Source: Caballeronia novacaledonica
GTDB lineage: Bacteria; Pseudomonadota; Gammaproteobacteria; Burkholderiales; Burkholderiaceae
Assembly: GCF_900258035.1 (NCBI RefSeq)
Contig: NZ_OGTP01000003.1
Coordinates: forward strand, 248,001 to 312,000
DNA length: 64,000 bases
Direction: 5' to 3'
This document shows positions 13,536 to 22,256 of the stretch, piece after piece. The translations under genes were made by a program, and so were the position numbers. The notes beneath the pieces were generated by a model. That model was not told where the DNA came from, did not search any database, and saw nothing but the letters and a program-made list of their open reading frames with translations. Numbering within the stretch: the first letter of the stretch is position 1; every line of letters begins with the position of its first letter.

Positions 13536-13560
13536 CGTGTCGGCAACCGATCTACAGCGC

Positions 13561-14307
13561 TTATGCGACTTTCTTTGTCAGACCGAGATAGGTTTCGATG
13601 ACCTGCGGATTGTGCTGAAGCGCATCCGCATTTCCTTCCAGCCCGAACTCGCCCGTCTCAATGACGTATCCATAGTCGGAAATCTGCAGAGCCGCACGTG
13701 CGTTCTGCTCGATCAAAAGCGTTGCGACGCCTGTCTGCCGAAGCGCGCTGATGATGTGGAAAATCTCCTTCACGATCAACGGCGCGAGCCCGAGGCTCGG
13801 CTCATCGAGCATGAGAAGTTGCGGCTTTCCCATCAATGCACGACCGACGGCAAGCATTTGCCTCTCTCCGCCAGACAGCGTTCCGGCCGCTTGCTTCCGC
13901 CGCTCCTTTAATCGCGGAAAAAGCTCGAACACGTGATCCAGTTGATCGAGAAAGTTTCGCTCGCCCGCCTTCTTGCGCCGATAAGCGCCGAGCACAAGAT
14001 TGTCCTCCACCGTCATCGACGCGAACAGCTCGCGCTTTTCCGGCACCAGGCACATTCCACGTGAAACACGACGCTCGATCGCCAGCGCGGACACATCTTC
14101 GCCGAGATAACGTACGACGCCTTTCGCGTGCCCCGTTTGCGGTAACGCGCCCATGATCGCATTGAGAAGCGTCGATTTTCCCGCGCCGTTCGGTCCGATG
14201 ACCGAAACGATTTGCCCCGCGCCAACAGTCAACTTGCCATCGTGCAATGCTTCAACCTTGCCGTAGCGTACGGACAACCCTTCCACTTGCAGAATCCAAT
14301 CCGCCAT
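13561..14307 (-). CDS. livF: branched-chain amino-acid ABC transporter ATPase LivF
   Basis: ABC ATPase (248 aa) of the LivF family for high-affinity uptake of branched-chain amino acids or related compounds. Walker [10 protein letters not shown] lies near residue 38, the signature [15 protein letters not shown] near residue 140 and Walker [14 protein letters not shown] after it. The ATG at 14307 shares one base with the upstream stop (TGATG), showing tight coupling to the livM-livG fusion; the open frame extends further upstream but that part overlaps the fusion gene. A degenerate parS-like sequence lies inside the gene at 14053. Confidence 0.92.
   Translation of the reverse strand: MADWILQVEGLSVRYGKVEALHDGKLTVGAGQIVSVIGPNGAGKSTLLNAIMGALPQTGHAKGVVRYLGEDVSALAIERRVSRGMCLVPEKRELFASMTVEDNLVLGAYRRKKAGERNFLDQLDHVFELFPRLKERRKQAAGTLSGGERQMLAVGRALMGKPQLLMLDEPSLGLAPLIVKEIFHIISALRQTGVATLLIEQNARAALQISDYGYVIETGEFGLEGNADALQHNPQVIETYLGLTKKVA
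14053..14068. other. degenerate parS-like site in livF
   Basis: CATTCCACGTGAAACA matches the parS consensus at 13 of 16 positions. One half-site is perfect; the other has three changes. It lies 0.5 kb from the perfect site at 13515. It may be a weak ParB site or a chance match; the neighbouring sites make it worth noting. Confidence 0.4.
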
Positions 14308-16079
14308 CACTCCACCCCGCCGAGATATGCCTCGAGAACCGCCGGATCCTTCTGGACTTCCGTCGGCAATCCTTCCGCGATCTTCGTTCCGAATTCCATC
14401 ACGACGAGCCGATCGGTCAGATTCATCACGAAGTCCATGTCGTGCTCGACCAGAAGAATGCTCATTCCCTCGGCGCGCAGTTTTCTCAGCAAATCGGCCA
14501 ATTGCAGCTTTTCCTGATAACGCAGCCCTGCCGCCGGTTCGTCGAGCAGCAGCAGCGTGGGGTCGCAGCACAGCGCGCGGGCGATCTCGAGAATCCGCTG
14601 CTGACCCAGCGCGAGGCTGCCCGCTTCGCTATAGATATGCTTCTCCAGACCGACGCGCTTGATCTGCCTCGCTGCCTCAGCCATCAATCTCGCCTCTTCG
14701 GCCGCGTTCAATCGCACGACGCTACGCCAGACGCCAGTGTTGCCACGCAAATGCGCGCCGATCGCCACGTTCTCCAGCACGGTCATTCCGGGCAGCATCT
14801 TGACGTGCTGAAAAGTCCGTCCGATGCCGCGCTTGACGATTTCACGCGAGGTCAGCTTTTCGATCCGTTCACCGTGAAAACTGATTGCGCCACTCGTCGC
14901 CTGGAGCACGCCGGTGACGAGATTGAACGTCGTGGACTTTCCGGCGCCATTCGGCCCGATCAACCCGATAATCTCGCCCGCCTTCACTTCGAAACTCACA
15001 TCGTTGACCGCGACGAGTCCGCCGAACTGCTTGCGCGCCTTTTCGACCACCAGCAAGCGTTCGCCCGCGCTCGGTTTGCTGCGCTGCGGCAAGACATCTT
15101 CATGATTCGGAACATGCGCACGCGGTCCGCGCGGAAAGAGCCGCGCCACGAAAGGCCACACGCCCTGCCGCGCGTATTGCAGCAGCAACACCATCACCAC
15201 GCCGAACACGATGATCTCAAAATTGCCGTTCGCGCCGATCAGCTTGGGCAGCAGCGTTTGAAGATAGTCCTGCAGAACGGTGAGGATCGTCGCGCCGAGA
15301 ATCGCACCCCAGACGTGCGAAACGCCGCCGACCACAGCCATGAACAGGAACTCGATGCCGTGATTCAACCCGAACGGCGTCGGGTTCACCGCACGCTGCA
15401 AATGGGCGTACAGGAAGCCGGAAACGGCCGCCAGAACCGCTGCGTAGATGAAGATGACCACGCGCATCCAGGCGGTGTTGACGCCCATCGCTTCGGCCAT
15501 CGTGCTGCCGCCACGCAGCGCGCGGATCGCACGCCCCGGACGACTATTAAGCAGATTCTGAACGGAAATCACCGCGAGCAAGACCACGACCCAGATCAGG
15601 TAATAGATGCTGCGGCCCGATTCGAGCTCCCAACCGAATACGTTGAGCACGGGAATCCCGTTGATGCCGTCGTATTTGCCGAGCAACTCCATATTGCCGA
15701 ACAGGTAGAACAGCGATAGCCCCCACGCGATCGTCCCGAGCGGCAGGAAGTGCCCGGAGAGTCGCATCGTGATGAGTCCGAGCAGCAGCGCGATGAACGC
15801 CGTCAGCACGACACCCGCAATCAGCGCGAGCCACGGCGAGACGCCATAGCGCGTGGTCAGGAAGGCCGTCGCATACGCGCCCACGCCGACGAACGCGGCC
15901 TGTCCGAAACTCGTCATTCCGCCGATGCCAGTGAGCAACACGAGTCCGATCGCGACGATCGAATACAGGCCGATGTAGTTCAGCAGCGTGATCCAGTACT
16001 CGGGCACGGCAACCGGCCCAGGCAGAATCGGCAGCGCGAAGACGATCAGCAGAAAGATCCAGAAAGAACGGAATTTCAT
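14307..16079 (-). CDS. LivM-LivG fusion (ABC permease + ATPase)
   Basis: A 590-residue fusion of two liv subunits. Residues 1 to about 320 are a LivM-type permease with eight or more hydrophobic helices and the [18 protein letters not shown] motif. After a linker of about 25 residues, residues from about 345 form a LivG ATPase with Walker [10 protein letters not shown], signature [15 protein letters not shown] and [11 protein letters not shown]. The start at 16079 (MKFRSFW) has GAGGAGTG upstream, overlapping the livH stop. The fusion fixes one permease to one ATPase; LivF supplies the second ATPase. Confidence 0.92.
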   Translation of the reverse strand: MKFRSFWIFLLIVFALPILPGPVAVPEYWITLLNYIGLYSIVAIGLVLLTGIGGMTSFGQAAFVGVGAYATAFLTTRYGVSPWLALIAGVVLTAFIALLLGLITMRLSGHFLPLGTIAWGLSLFYLFGNMELLGKYDGINGIPVLNVFGWELESGRSIYYLIWVVVLLAVISVQNLLNSRPGRAIRALRGGSTMAEAMGVNTAWMRVVIFIYAAVLAAVSGFLYAHLQRAVNPTPFGLNHGIEFLFMAVVGGVSHVWGAILGATILTVLQDYLQTLLPKLIGANGNFEIIVFGVVMVLLLQYARQGVWPFVARLFPRGPRAHVPNHEDVLPQRSKPSAGERLLVVEKARKQFGGLVAVNDVSFEVKAGEIIGLIGPNGAGKSTTFNLVTGVLQATSGAISFHGERIEKLTSREIVKRGIGRTFQHVKMLPGMTVLENVAIGAHLRGNTGVWRSVVRLNAAEEARLMAEAARQIKRVGLEKHIYSEAGSLALGQQRILEIARALCCDPTLLLLDEPAAGLRYQEKLQLADLLRKLRAEGMSILLVEHDMDFVMNLTDRLVVMEFGTKIAEGLPTEVQKDPAVLEAYLGGVE

Positions 16080-16083
16080 CGGC

Positions 16084-17139
16084 TCACTCCTCGTCTTCAT
16101 CCGAATGCGGGCTTGCCAGGCTTCGCCATAGCAGGACCGGAATAATCAACGTGAAGACGATCACCTCCTTGTACGCGCTCGCCCAGAACGACGAATACGA
16201 TTCGAGCAGACCCACGAGCAGCGAGCCCGCCGCCGCGAGCGGATAGCTCACCAGACCGCCTACGATGGCGCCCACGAAGCCCTTCAGACCGATCAGGAAG
16301 CCCGAGTCGTAGTAGATGGTCGTGATCGGCGCCACGAGCACGCCGCACAGCGCGCCCAGGCCCGCCGCGAGCGTGAACGCGAGGCGGCCAGCCTGCGTCG
16401 TGCCGATGCCGACGAGCCGCGCGCCCAGCCGGTTCACCGACGTCGCGCGCAAGGCCTTGCCGGAGATCGAGCGATCGAAGTAGAAGTACAGCGCGACGAT
16501 CAGCACGACGGCCGTGCCGACGACCCACACGCTCTGCCCGGAAATCGACACGCTGCCGAGGTTGAACGTGGCGTCCGAAAACGCGGTCGTGCGCGAGCCT
16601 TCCGCGCCGAACATCACGAGCCCGAGGCCGACCATCGCGAAATGCACCGCCACCGCCACGATCAACAGCAACAGCGTGCTCGCCTCCGCGATCGGCTCAT
16701 AGGCGAGGCGATAGACGAACGGCCCCATCGGCACGACGATCAAGAGCGTGAGCGCGATCTGCACGACCATCGGCAGAGGCTGTGCGAACGTCGCCTGCGT
16801 GATGCCCCAAACCGCGAGGGGAAACAGCAGATACTTGCCCGCCAGCACGGCGAGCAAGCGCGCGATCTGGTGATAACGCGCAGGATGCCGAACGATGCCA
16901 GCAAGTTCGGCGACAAAGCAGCCGACGCCCATCGCGATGAGCAAATAGCAGGTCGCGGGCAGCTTCTGCGTTTGCAGCGCCGCCAGTGTGAGCGCGCCAT
17001 ACGCAACGAACTCGCCCTGCGGAATGAAAATGACGCGTGTCACGGAAAACACGAGCACCAGAGCGAGCGCGAGCAAGGCGTAGATCGCGCCCGTGGTGAT
17101 CCCGTCCTGCGCGAGGATCGCCGCAATCGATAAGTCCAT
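16084..17139 (-). CDS. livH: branched-chain amino-acid ABC transporter permease LivH
   Basis: LivH-type permease (351 aa), longer than the usual 290-310 because of an extra segment of about 50 residues after the first two helices (near residues 55-110). It has the [16 protein letters not shown]-terminal helix and the late [12 protein letters not shown] motif of the family. Start at 17139 with GAGGAAG upstream. It is followed by the livM-livG fusion 4 bp after its stop, and preceded by the binding-protein gene across a terminator at 17223. Confidence 0.92.
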   Translation of the reverse strand: MDLSIAAILAQDGITTGAIYALLALALVLVFSVTRVIFIPQGEFVAYGALTLAALQTQKLPATCYLLIAMGVGCFVAELAGIVRHPARYHQIARLLAVLAGKYLLFPLAVWGITQATFAQPLPMVVQIALTLLIVVPMGPFVYRLAYEPIAEASTLLLLIVAVAVHFAMVGLGLVMFGAEGSRTTAFSDATFNLGSVSISGQSVWVVGTAVVLIVALYFYFDRSISGKALRATSVNRLGARLVGIGTTQAGRLAFTLAAGLGALCGVLVAPITTIYYDSGFLIGLKGFVGAIVGGLVSYPLAAAGSLLVGLLESYSSFWASAYKEVIVFTLIIPVLLWRSLASPHSDEDEE

Positions 17140-17222
17140 ACTTCCTCTTCGGAGCTTCTTGTGAAACATGGTCAAGCGGCGCGCCGTTGCCGGTGCGCCG
17201 CCTGTTCTACGAGACCATCTCG

Positions 17223-17250
17223 AAAATAAAAAACGAGACCGCGCGTCTCA
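17223..17250 (-). terminator. intrinsic terminator after first binding-protein gene
   Basis: GAGAC-CGCGC-GTCTC (17235-17249) followed on the minus strand by a T-rich run. It lies 9 bp after the stop of the 17259-18428 gene, and may reduce transcription into livH so that the binding protein is made in excess. Confidence 0.6.
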
Positions 17251-17258
17251 CGCGCCGC

Positions 17259-18428
17259 TTAGTCGTTCAGCAACTTCCACTTGCCGTCCACGATTTGCAC
17301 CATCACGCGCGCGCGAGTGTCGAAGCCGTTGTGATCGGTCGGCGTCATGTTCATGATGCCGTGCGACACCGGCAAGTCCTTCAGGTTTTCCAGCGCGGCG
17401 CGCAGCGCTTCGCGGAATTCCGGCGTGCCCGGCTGGCCCTTCTTGAGCGCCTCGGGAATCGCGCGCTGGAGCATCTGGCCCGCGTCCCACGCATGTCCGC
17501 CGAACGTGGACAGCGAACCCGCGCCGTACGCCTTCTCATACGCGTCCTTGTACGCCGCCGACGACTTCTTCACCGGATTGCTGTCCGGCAACTGCTCGGT
17601 CACGAGTACCGGACCCGCGGGCAGAATCTCGCCCTCGCAGTCCTTGCCGCACACGCGCAGGAAGTCGTTATTGGCGACGCCATGCGTCTGATAGACCTTG
17701 CCCTTGTAGCCGCGCTCCTTCAGCGCCTTCGCCGGCAGCGCGGACGGCGTGCCCGCGCCCGCGATCAGCACCGCGTCCGGGTTCGCGCCCATCGTCTTCA
17801 GAACCTGGCCGGTCACGGACGTGTCCGTGCGGTTATAGCGCTCGTTCGTGACGATCTTCAGCTTGTGCGCCGCCGCTGCCGTGTTGAAGACGTTGTACCA
17901 GCCGTCGCCGTAGGCATCCGCGAAGCCGATGAAGCCCACCGTCTTCACGCCGTGCTTCTCCATGTAGTTCGCGATCGCATCGGCCATCAGCGCATCGTTT
18001 TGCGGCGTCTTGAAGACCCAAGCCTTTTTTGCATCCATCGGCGCGATGATCGCGGCGGACGCGGCCATCGAGATCATCGGCGTCTTGCCGGCGGCGGCGG
18101 GATCGATCATCGCGAGCGAGTTCGGTGTGACCGTCGAGCCGACGATCGCATCGACGTGATCTTCGTCGATCAGCTTGCGCGTGTTCTGCACGGCGCGGCT
18201 CGTGTCGGAACCGTCGTCGAGCACGATCCATTCGACCGACTTCCCGCCGATTTCCTTCGGCAACAGCGCGACGGTATTTTTCTCGGGAATCCCGAGCGAT
18301 GCGGCCGGTCCCGTCGCCGAGAGCGTCACGCCGATCTTCACCTGAGCGAACGCCGCGCCCGACGCAAGCACGCTGCCCGCGATGGCGAGCGCGACGCCCG
18401 TCTTCATCCATGCCTTCTTCGTTTTCAT
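17259..18428 (-). CDS. branched-chain amino-acid-type ABC binding protein (copy 1)
   Basis: Periplasmic binding protein (389 aa) of the Leu/Ile/Val-type family (periplasmic binding fold I). The start MKTKKAWMKTGVALAIAG opens a signal peptide ending near AAFA. The mature protein begins VKIGVTLSATGPAASLGIPEKNT, as in the next gene. It ends in the VQIVDGKWKLLN segment typical of this subgroup. Together with copy 2 it probably serves the LivH/LivMG/LivF transporter downstream. Ligand specificity is not predictable. Confidence 0.9.
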   Translation of the reverse strand: MKTKKAWMKTGVALAIAGSVLASGAAFAQVKIGVTLSATGPAASLGIPEKNTVALLPKEIGGKSVEWIVLDDGSDTSRAVQNTRKLIDEDHVDAIVGSTVTPNSLAMIDPAAAGKTPMISMAASAAIIAPMDAKKAWVFKTPQNDALMADAIANYMEKHGVKTVGFIGFADAYGDGWYNVFNTAAAAHKLKIVTNERYNRTDTSVTGQVLKTMGANPDAVLIAGAGTPSALPAKALKERGYKGKVYQTHGVANNDFLRVCGKDCEGEILPAGPVLVTEQLPDSNPVKKSSAAYKDAYEKAYGAGSLSTFGGHAWDAGQMLQRAIPEALKKGQPGTPEFREALRAALENLKDLPVSHGIMNMTPTDHNGFDTRARVMVQIVDGKWKLLND

Positions 18429-18607
18429 TGCTTGTCTCCAAACGCGCACACTGGCGGTGCGTTGCTGCGAGTTGTTATTAATGCGACTTCGAGGCCGACC
18501 AAAGAGCCGCCTCAATCTATTTACCGCGTTACTGCGTGCCAAGGCTGGTTTTCCCTGACCGTTGCGCCCTCTTCTTTGCTACGGGCTGCTACTGCACCGC
18601 GCAGAAA

Positions 18608-18635
18608 AAAGGCGCGTCCGAAACGACGCGCCTTT
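18608..18635 (-). terminator. intrinsic terminator after binding-protein copy 2
   Basis: AAAGGCGCGTC - 6-base loop - GACGCGCCTTT (18608-18635), with the minus strand continuing into T-rich sequence. It is 31 bp after the stop of the 18666-19832 gene and separates the two tandem binding-protein genes. Confidence 0.7.
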
Positions 18636-18665
18636 GTTCTCCGGATCGGTTCGCATGCGATTCCG

Positions 18666-19832
18666 TCAGTTGCCCGCGAGCTTCCACTTGCCGCCGACGA
18701 TCTCCACCATGACGCGCGCGCGCTGGTCCAGTCCGGAGTGATCGTTGGGGCTCATGTTGAAGATTCCGTGCGACGCAGGCAGATTCTTGGTCTCTTCGAT
18801 GGCCGCGCGCAACGCCTCGCGAAACGCCGGCGTGCCCGGCTGGCCCTTCTTCAATGCGACGGGAATCGCGCGCTGCAGGATGAGGCCCGCGTCCCATGCG
18901 TGGCCGCCGAACGTCGAAACCGATCCTGCGCCGTTCGCGCCTTCATAGGCCTTTTTGTACGTGAGCGCGGCCTGCTTCACGGGATTGCTGTCCGGCAACT
19001 GCTCCGCGACGAGCAATGGGCCCGCAGGCAGGAAGGTGCCTTCGCAATCCTTGCCGCATACGCGCAGGAAGTCGTTATTGGCGACGCCGTGCGTCTGATA
19101 GACCTTGCCCTTGTAGCCGCGCTCCTTGAGCGTCTTCTGCGGCAGCGCGGCCGGCGTGCCCGCGCCCGCGATCAGCACCGCGTCCGCGTTCTGCGACATC
19201 ATCTTGAGCACCTGGCCCGTCACCGATGCATCGTTGCGCGCGAAACGCTCGTTCGCGACGATCTTCAGCTTCGCGAGATCCGCCGCCTTCGAGAATTCCT
19301 TGAACCAGCTTTCGCCGTAAGCGTCGGAAAAGCCGATGAACGCGACCGTCTTCACGCCATGATTCGACATGTGTTGCGCGATCGCCGTGGCCATCAGAAT
19401 GTCGTTCTGCGGCGTCTTGAAGACCCACGCGCGCTTGCTGTCCATCGGTTCGACGATGCTCGCGGCCGCGGCCATGGAGATCATCGGCGTGTGCGTTTCA
19501 GCGGCGATGTCGATCATGGCGAGCGAATTCGGCACGACCGTCGAACCGACGAGCGCATCGACATGATCTTCGCTCGTCAGCTTGCGCGCGTTTTTCACGG
19601 CCTGAGTTGAATCGGTGGCGTCGTCGAGGACGATGTATTCCACCTTCTGCCCCGCGACTTCCTTCGGCAACAAAGCAACCGTGTTCTTCTCCGGAATGCC
19701 GAGCGAGGCTGCCGGACCCGTCGCCGAGACCGTCACGCCGATTTTCACGTCCGCCAAAACCTGATTGCTGAATAACGCCGATAATGCCGCGACGGCCATT
19801 GCGACCGCCTTGCCGCGTGAAACCCACTTCAT
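18666..19832 (-). CDS. branched-chain amino-acid-type ABC binding protein (copy 2)
   Basis: Second periplasmic binding protein (388 aa), a tandem paralogue of the gene at 17259. The mature N-termini are near identical (KIGVTVSATGPAASLGIPEKNT against KIGVTLSATGPAASLGIPEKNT) and shared blocks run the length, for example TFGGHAWDAG. The signal peptide ends near VLA, residues 26-28. Each copy has its own terminator and probably its own promoter. The duplication suggests two ligand ranges for one membrane complex. Confidence 0.9.
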   Translation of the reverse strand: MKWVSRGKAVAMAVAALSALFSNQVLADVKIGVTVSATGPAASLGIPEKNTVALLPKEVAGQKVEYIVLDDATDSTQAVKNARKLTSEDHVDALVGSTVVPNSLAMIDIAAETHTPMISMAAAASIVEPMDSKRAWVFKTPQNDILMATAIAQHMSNHGVKTVAFIGFSDAYGESWFKEFSKAADLAKLKIVANERFARNDASVTGQVLKMMSQNADAVLIAGAGTPAALPQKTLKERGYKGKVYQTHGVANNDFLRVCGKDCEGTFLPAGPLLVAEQLPDSNPVKQAALTYKKAYEGANGAGSVSTFGGHAWDAGLILQRAIPVALKKGQPGTPAFREALRAAIEETKNLPASHGIFNMSPNDHSGLDQRARVMVEIVGGKWKLAGN

Positions 19833-20054
19833 TGATTTGCGCCCCGTAAATCGTGTTTCTGCGTGAAGAATTGCCAGCGAATATGCACCCGATTCGCGCC
19901 CGCCTGGAATCGCCGACCAACGGGTCGGGAAATGCAGTTTAGCGGAGGCAACGGCCGTGCAGCAAGCGTTTTGAAGGGTTTTACGTGTGCTGAAAACCCT
20001 CGGGAAAACCCGCCTTAAATGCGCTGCGAAGTTTAATTCGTATTATCGGCGGGC

Positions 20055-20188
20055 AAATAAAAAAGCGCTGTTGGACTCATCCAACAGCGCTTTTCGGTCG
20101 GGCACTTTGTGCCTCATGTCTCCTCGTTCTCCACCTCAAAAATCTGGGTGCAACAGAACTAGGACGCATGTTAAAGAACGCAACACTG
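20055..20188 (-). ncRNA. candidate small RNA (about 130 nt) or leader with short ORF
   Basis: Inferred from a promoter-like pair ending at 20195 and a strong terminator hairpin at 20061-20094, which would bound a transcript of about 130 nt on the minus strand. Inside it an ATG at 20117 opens a 24-codon frame (MRHKVPDRKALL...) ending at 20043; an AGGAG lies only two bases before the ATG, which is too close for a normal site. It could be an sRNA, a small protein gene, or just the 3' UTR of livM. No homology was recognised. Confidence 0.35.
20061..20094 (-). terminator. strong intrinsic terminator
   Basis: A 15-bp perfect stem (20061-20075 with 20080-20094) with a 4-base loop, followed on the minus strand by TTTTTTATTT (counting the end of the stem). 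It ends either the livG-F-SBP-H-M operon, whose last stop is 214 bp upstream, or the candidate small RNA. Confidence 0.8.
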
Positions 20189-20194
20189 CACGAC

Positions 20195-20223
20195 AACCTA
20201 GCATTTACCCTAGTGGTGCACAA
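20195..20223 (-). promoter_or_regulatory. candidate promoter for the small transcript
   Basis: On the minus strand TTGTGC (-35, 20218-20223), 17 bases, then an extended -10 TGC-TAGGTT (20195-20200). The -10 hexamer itself is a weak match; the TG extension and the exact spacing are what support it. Confidence 0.35.
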
Positions 20224-20307
20224 AAGCACCTTAACGGGGCGTATTTCTTGCAATACGGCGCGCTTCTTCGAAATAGCAAATTCGTTCGTATCGCGAATCA
20301 AATCGCG

Positions 20308-21282
20308 TCAGCCTTGCAGCGGCCGAACCCGCGCGATGATCTCCCCGACAATTCCGCGACGGAACGCCAGCACGCACGCGATGAAGATGACACCTGTCAC
20401 GATCGTCACCGATTCGCCGAGCGAATTGAACCACGCGACGCCCGTGACCCGCGCGATACCGGTGCCGATATCGCCGAGCCGGTCTTCCAGCGCGACGATG
20501 ATCGCCGCGCCGAGCAACGGTCCGAACATCGTGCTCATGCCGCCGACGAGCGTCATCAGAATGACGAGGCCGGACATCGTCCAGTAGGCGTCGCCGAGCG
20601 TTTCGAAGCCGAGCACGAGCGTCTTCATCGCGCCCGCGAAACCCGCGAGACCCGCCGACAGCACGAACGCCAGCAGCTTGTAGCGCGACGTGTCGTAGCC
20701 GAGCGAAATCGCGCGCGGCTCGTTCTCCTTGATCGCGATCAGCACTTGTCCGAACGGCGAATGCACGATGCGCACGATCAGCGCGAACGCGAGCAGCATC
20801 ACGACGAGCACGACGTAATAGAGCGTGATGTCGCTGCCGAGATCGATCATGTTGAAGAGCTTGCCGCGCGGCACGCCTTGCAGACCGTCCTCGCCGTGCG
20901 TGAACGGCGCCTGCAGGAACACGAAGTACACCATCTGCGCGAGCGCGAGCGTGACCATCGCGAAGTAGATGCCCTGGCGTCTGATCGCGAGCAGGCCGGC
21001 GACGAGCCCCAGCAGCGTCGCCGCCGCCGTGCCCGCGATCACGCCGAGCTCCGGCGTGACGTTCAGCGTCTGGATCGCATAGCCGGCGACGTAACCGGCG
21101 GTCGCGAGGAACATCGCGTGTCCGAACGACAGCAGCCCCGTATAACCGATCAGCAGATTGAACGCCGCCGCGAACAGCGCGAAGCACAGCACCTTCATCA
21201 TGAACAGCGGATACACGCCGACGAACGGCGCCACGATCAGGCCGATCAGCAACAGGCCGTAGAGCGCTTTTCTCTGCATCAT
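20308..21282 (-). CDS. livM: branched-chain amino-acid ABC transporter permease LivM (system 2)
   Basis: LivM permease (324 aa) with about nine hydrophobic helices and the YTGLLSFGHAMFLATAGYVAGY motif. The start overlaps the livH stop as ATGA (21282); a second ATG three bases on is equally possible. It is the last gene of the second liv operon. A much longer upstream extension of the frame exists but overlaps livH and is not coding. Confidence 0.93.
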   Translation of the reverse strand: MMQRKALYGLLLIGLIVAPFVGVYPLFMMKVLCFALFAAAFNLLIGYTGLLSFGHAMFLATAGYVAGYAIQTLNVTPELGVIAGTAAATLLGLVAGLLAIRRQGIYFAMVTLALAQMVYFVFLQAPFTHGEDGLQGVPRGKLFNMIDLGSDITLYYVVLVVMLLAFALIVRIVHSPFGQVLIAIKENEPRAISLGYDTSRYKLLAFVLSAGLAGFAGAMKTLVLGFETLGDAYWTMSGLVILMTLVGGMSTMFGPLLGAAIIVALEDRLGDIGTGIARVTGVAWFNSLGESVTIVTGVIFIACVLAFRRGIVGEIIARVRPLQG

Positions 21283-22163
21283 TTTTCCTTGCCGAAGAGT
21301 CCTGCCGGGCGAATCATCAACACGATCGCCATGATGACGAAGACGACCGTCGCGGACGCTTCCGGATAGAACACGCGCGTGAAGCCCTCGATCACGCCGA
21401 GCAGCAGGCCGGTCAGGATCGAGCCCATGATCGAGCCCATTCCGCCGATCACGACGACCGCGAACACGGTGATGATCATCGACTGGCCCATCAGCGGCGA
21501 CACCTGGATCACCGGAGCCGCCAGCACGCCCGCGAACGCCGCGAGCGCGACGCCGAAGCCGTAGGTGAGCGTGATCATCATCGGCACGTTGACGCCGAAT
21601 GCCTCGACGAGCTTCGGATTCTCCGTGCCCGCGCGCAGATATGCGCCGATGCGCGTCTTTTCGATCACGAACCACGTCGCAAAGCACACGACGAGCGACG
21701 CGACGACCACCCACGCGCGATAGTTCGGCAGGAACATGAAGCCGAGATTGGTCGCGCCCGACAGCAGCGACGGCACGTCGTACGGCTGCCCCGACGAACC
21801 GTAGGCGGAGCGGAACACGCCTTCGATCACGAGCGTGAGGCCGAACGTGAGCAGCAGCCCGTAGAGATGATCGAGCTTGTAGAGCCAGCGCAGCATCGAT
21901 CGCTCGATGACCACGCCGAACAGGCCGACCACGATCGGCGCGAGCAGCAACATCGCCCAGTACGGGATGTTGAGATAGGAATAGCCCATCCACGCGAGCA
22001 TCGCGCCCAGCATGAAGAGCGCGCCGTGCGCGAAATTGATGACGTTGAGCAAGCCGAAGATCACCGCGAGCCCGAGGCTCAGGATCGCGTAAAACGAGCC
22101 GTTCACCAGCCCGAGCAGCAACTGGCTCATCATTGCGGAGAGCGGGATGCCGAAGATTTCCAT
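21279..22163 (-). CDS. livH: branched-chain amino-acid ABC transporter permease LivH (system 2)
   Basis: LivH permease (294 aa), normal length, with GLVNGSFYAILSLGLAVIFGLLNVINFAHGALFMLGA near the N-terminus and the conserved GGMGSIMGSILTGLLLG late in the protein. It overlaps livM by 4 bp. A 93-bp gap with a GCGGCC-N5-GGCCGC hairpin (22208-22224) separates it from the binding-protein gene and may stabilise the upstream mRNA. Confidence 0.94.
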   Translation of the reverse strand: MEIFGIPLSAMMSQLLLGLVNGSFYAILSLGLAVIFGLLNVINFAHGALFMLGAMLAWMGYSYLNIPYWAMLLLAPIVVGLFGVVIERSMLRWLYKLDHLYGLLLTFGLTLVIEGVFRSAYGSSGQPYDVPSLLSGATNLGFMFLPNYRAWVVVASLVVCFATWFVIEKTRIGAYLRAGTENPKLVEAFGVNVPMMITLTYGFGVALAAFAGVLAAPVIQVSPLMGQSMIITVFAVVVIGGMGSIMGSILTGLLLGVIEGFTRVFYPEASATVVFVIMAIVLMIRPAGLFGKEK

Positions 22164-22256
22164 TGAACCTGCCGTCAGAAACGTGTTGACGCGGTGGCGA
22201 CGGCGAAGCGGCCCTTCCGGCCGCCCGCCGCGCGACGCTTGCGCACTACCGAACGC

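Larger units (their letters stand above)
19833..20307. other. 475-bp gene-poor interval with a candidate small RNA
   Basis: Between the binding-protein gene at 19832 and livM at 20308 there is no convincing long gene. The right part holds a candidate promoter (20195-20223), a possible small transcript and a strong hairpin terminator (20061-20094), each listed separately. A dyad GGTGC-N6-GCACC (20215-20230) overlaps the -35 element. The left 200 bp should hold the promoter of the 19832 gene, but no clear match was seen. Confidence 0.6.

Noticed and set aside
13406..13546. Extended N-terminus of MnmG
   Set aside because: It would translate the parS palindrome and spacer; the conserved MnmG start is at 13405.
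20215..20230. GGTGC-N6-GCACC dyad as an NtrC site
   Set aside because: The arms are in the opposite order to the NtrC consensus (GCAC...GTGC), so no NtrC call is made.
20308..21993. Long form of livM starting inside livH
   Set aside because: The extra N-terminal part is an Arg-rich out-of-frame reading of livH; the permease begins at 21282.
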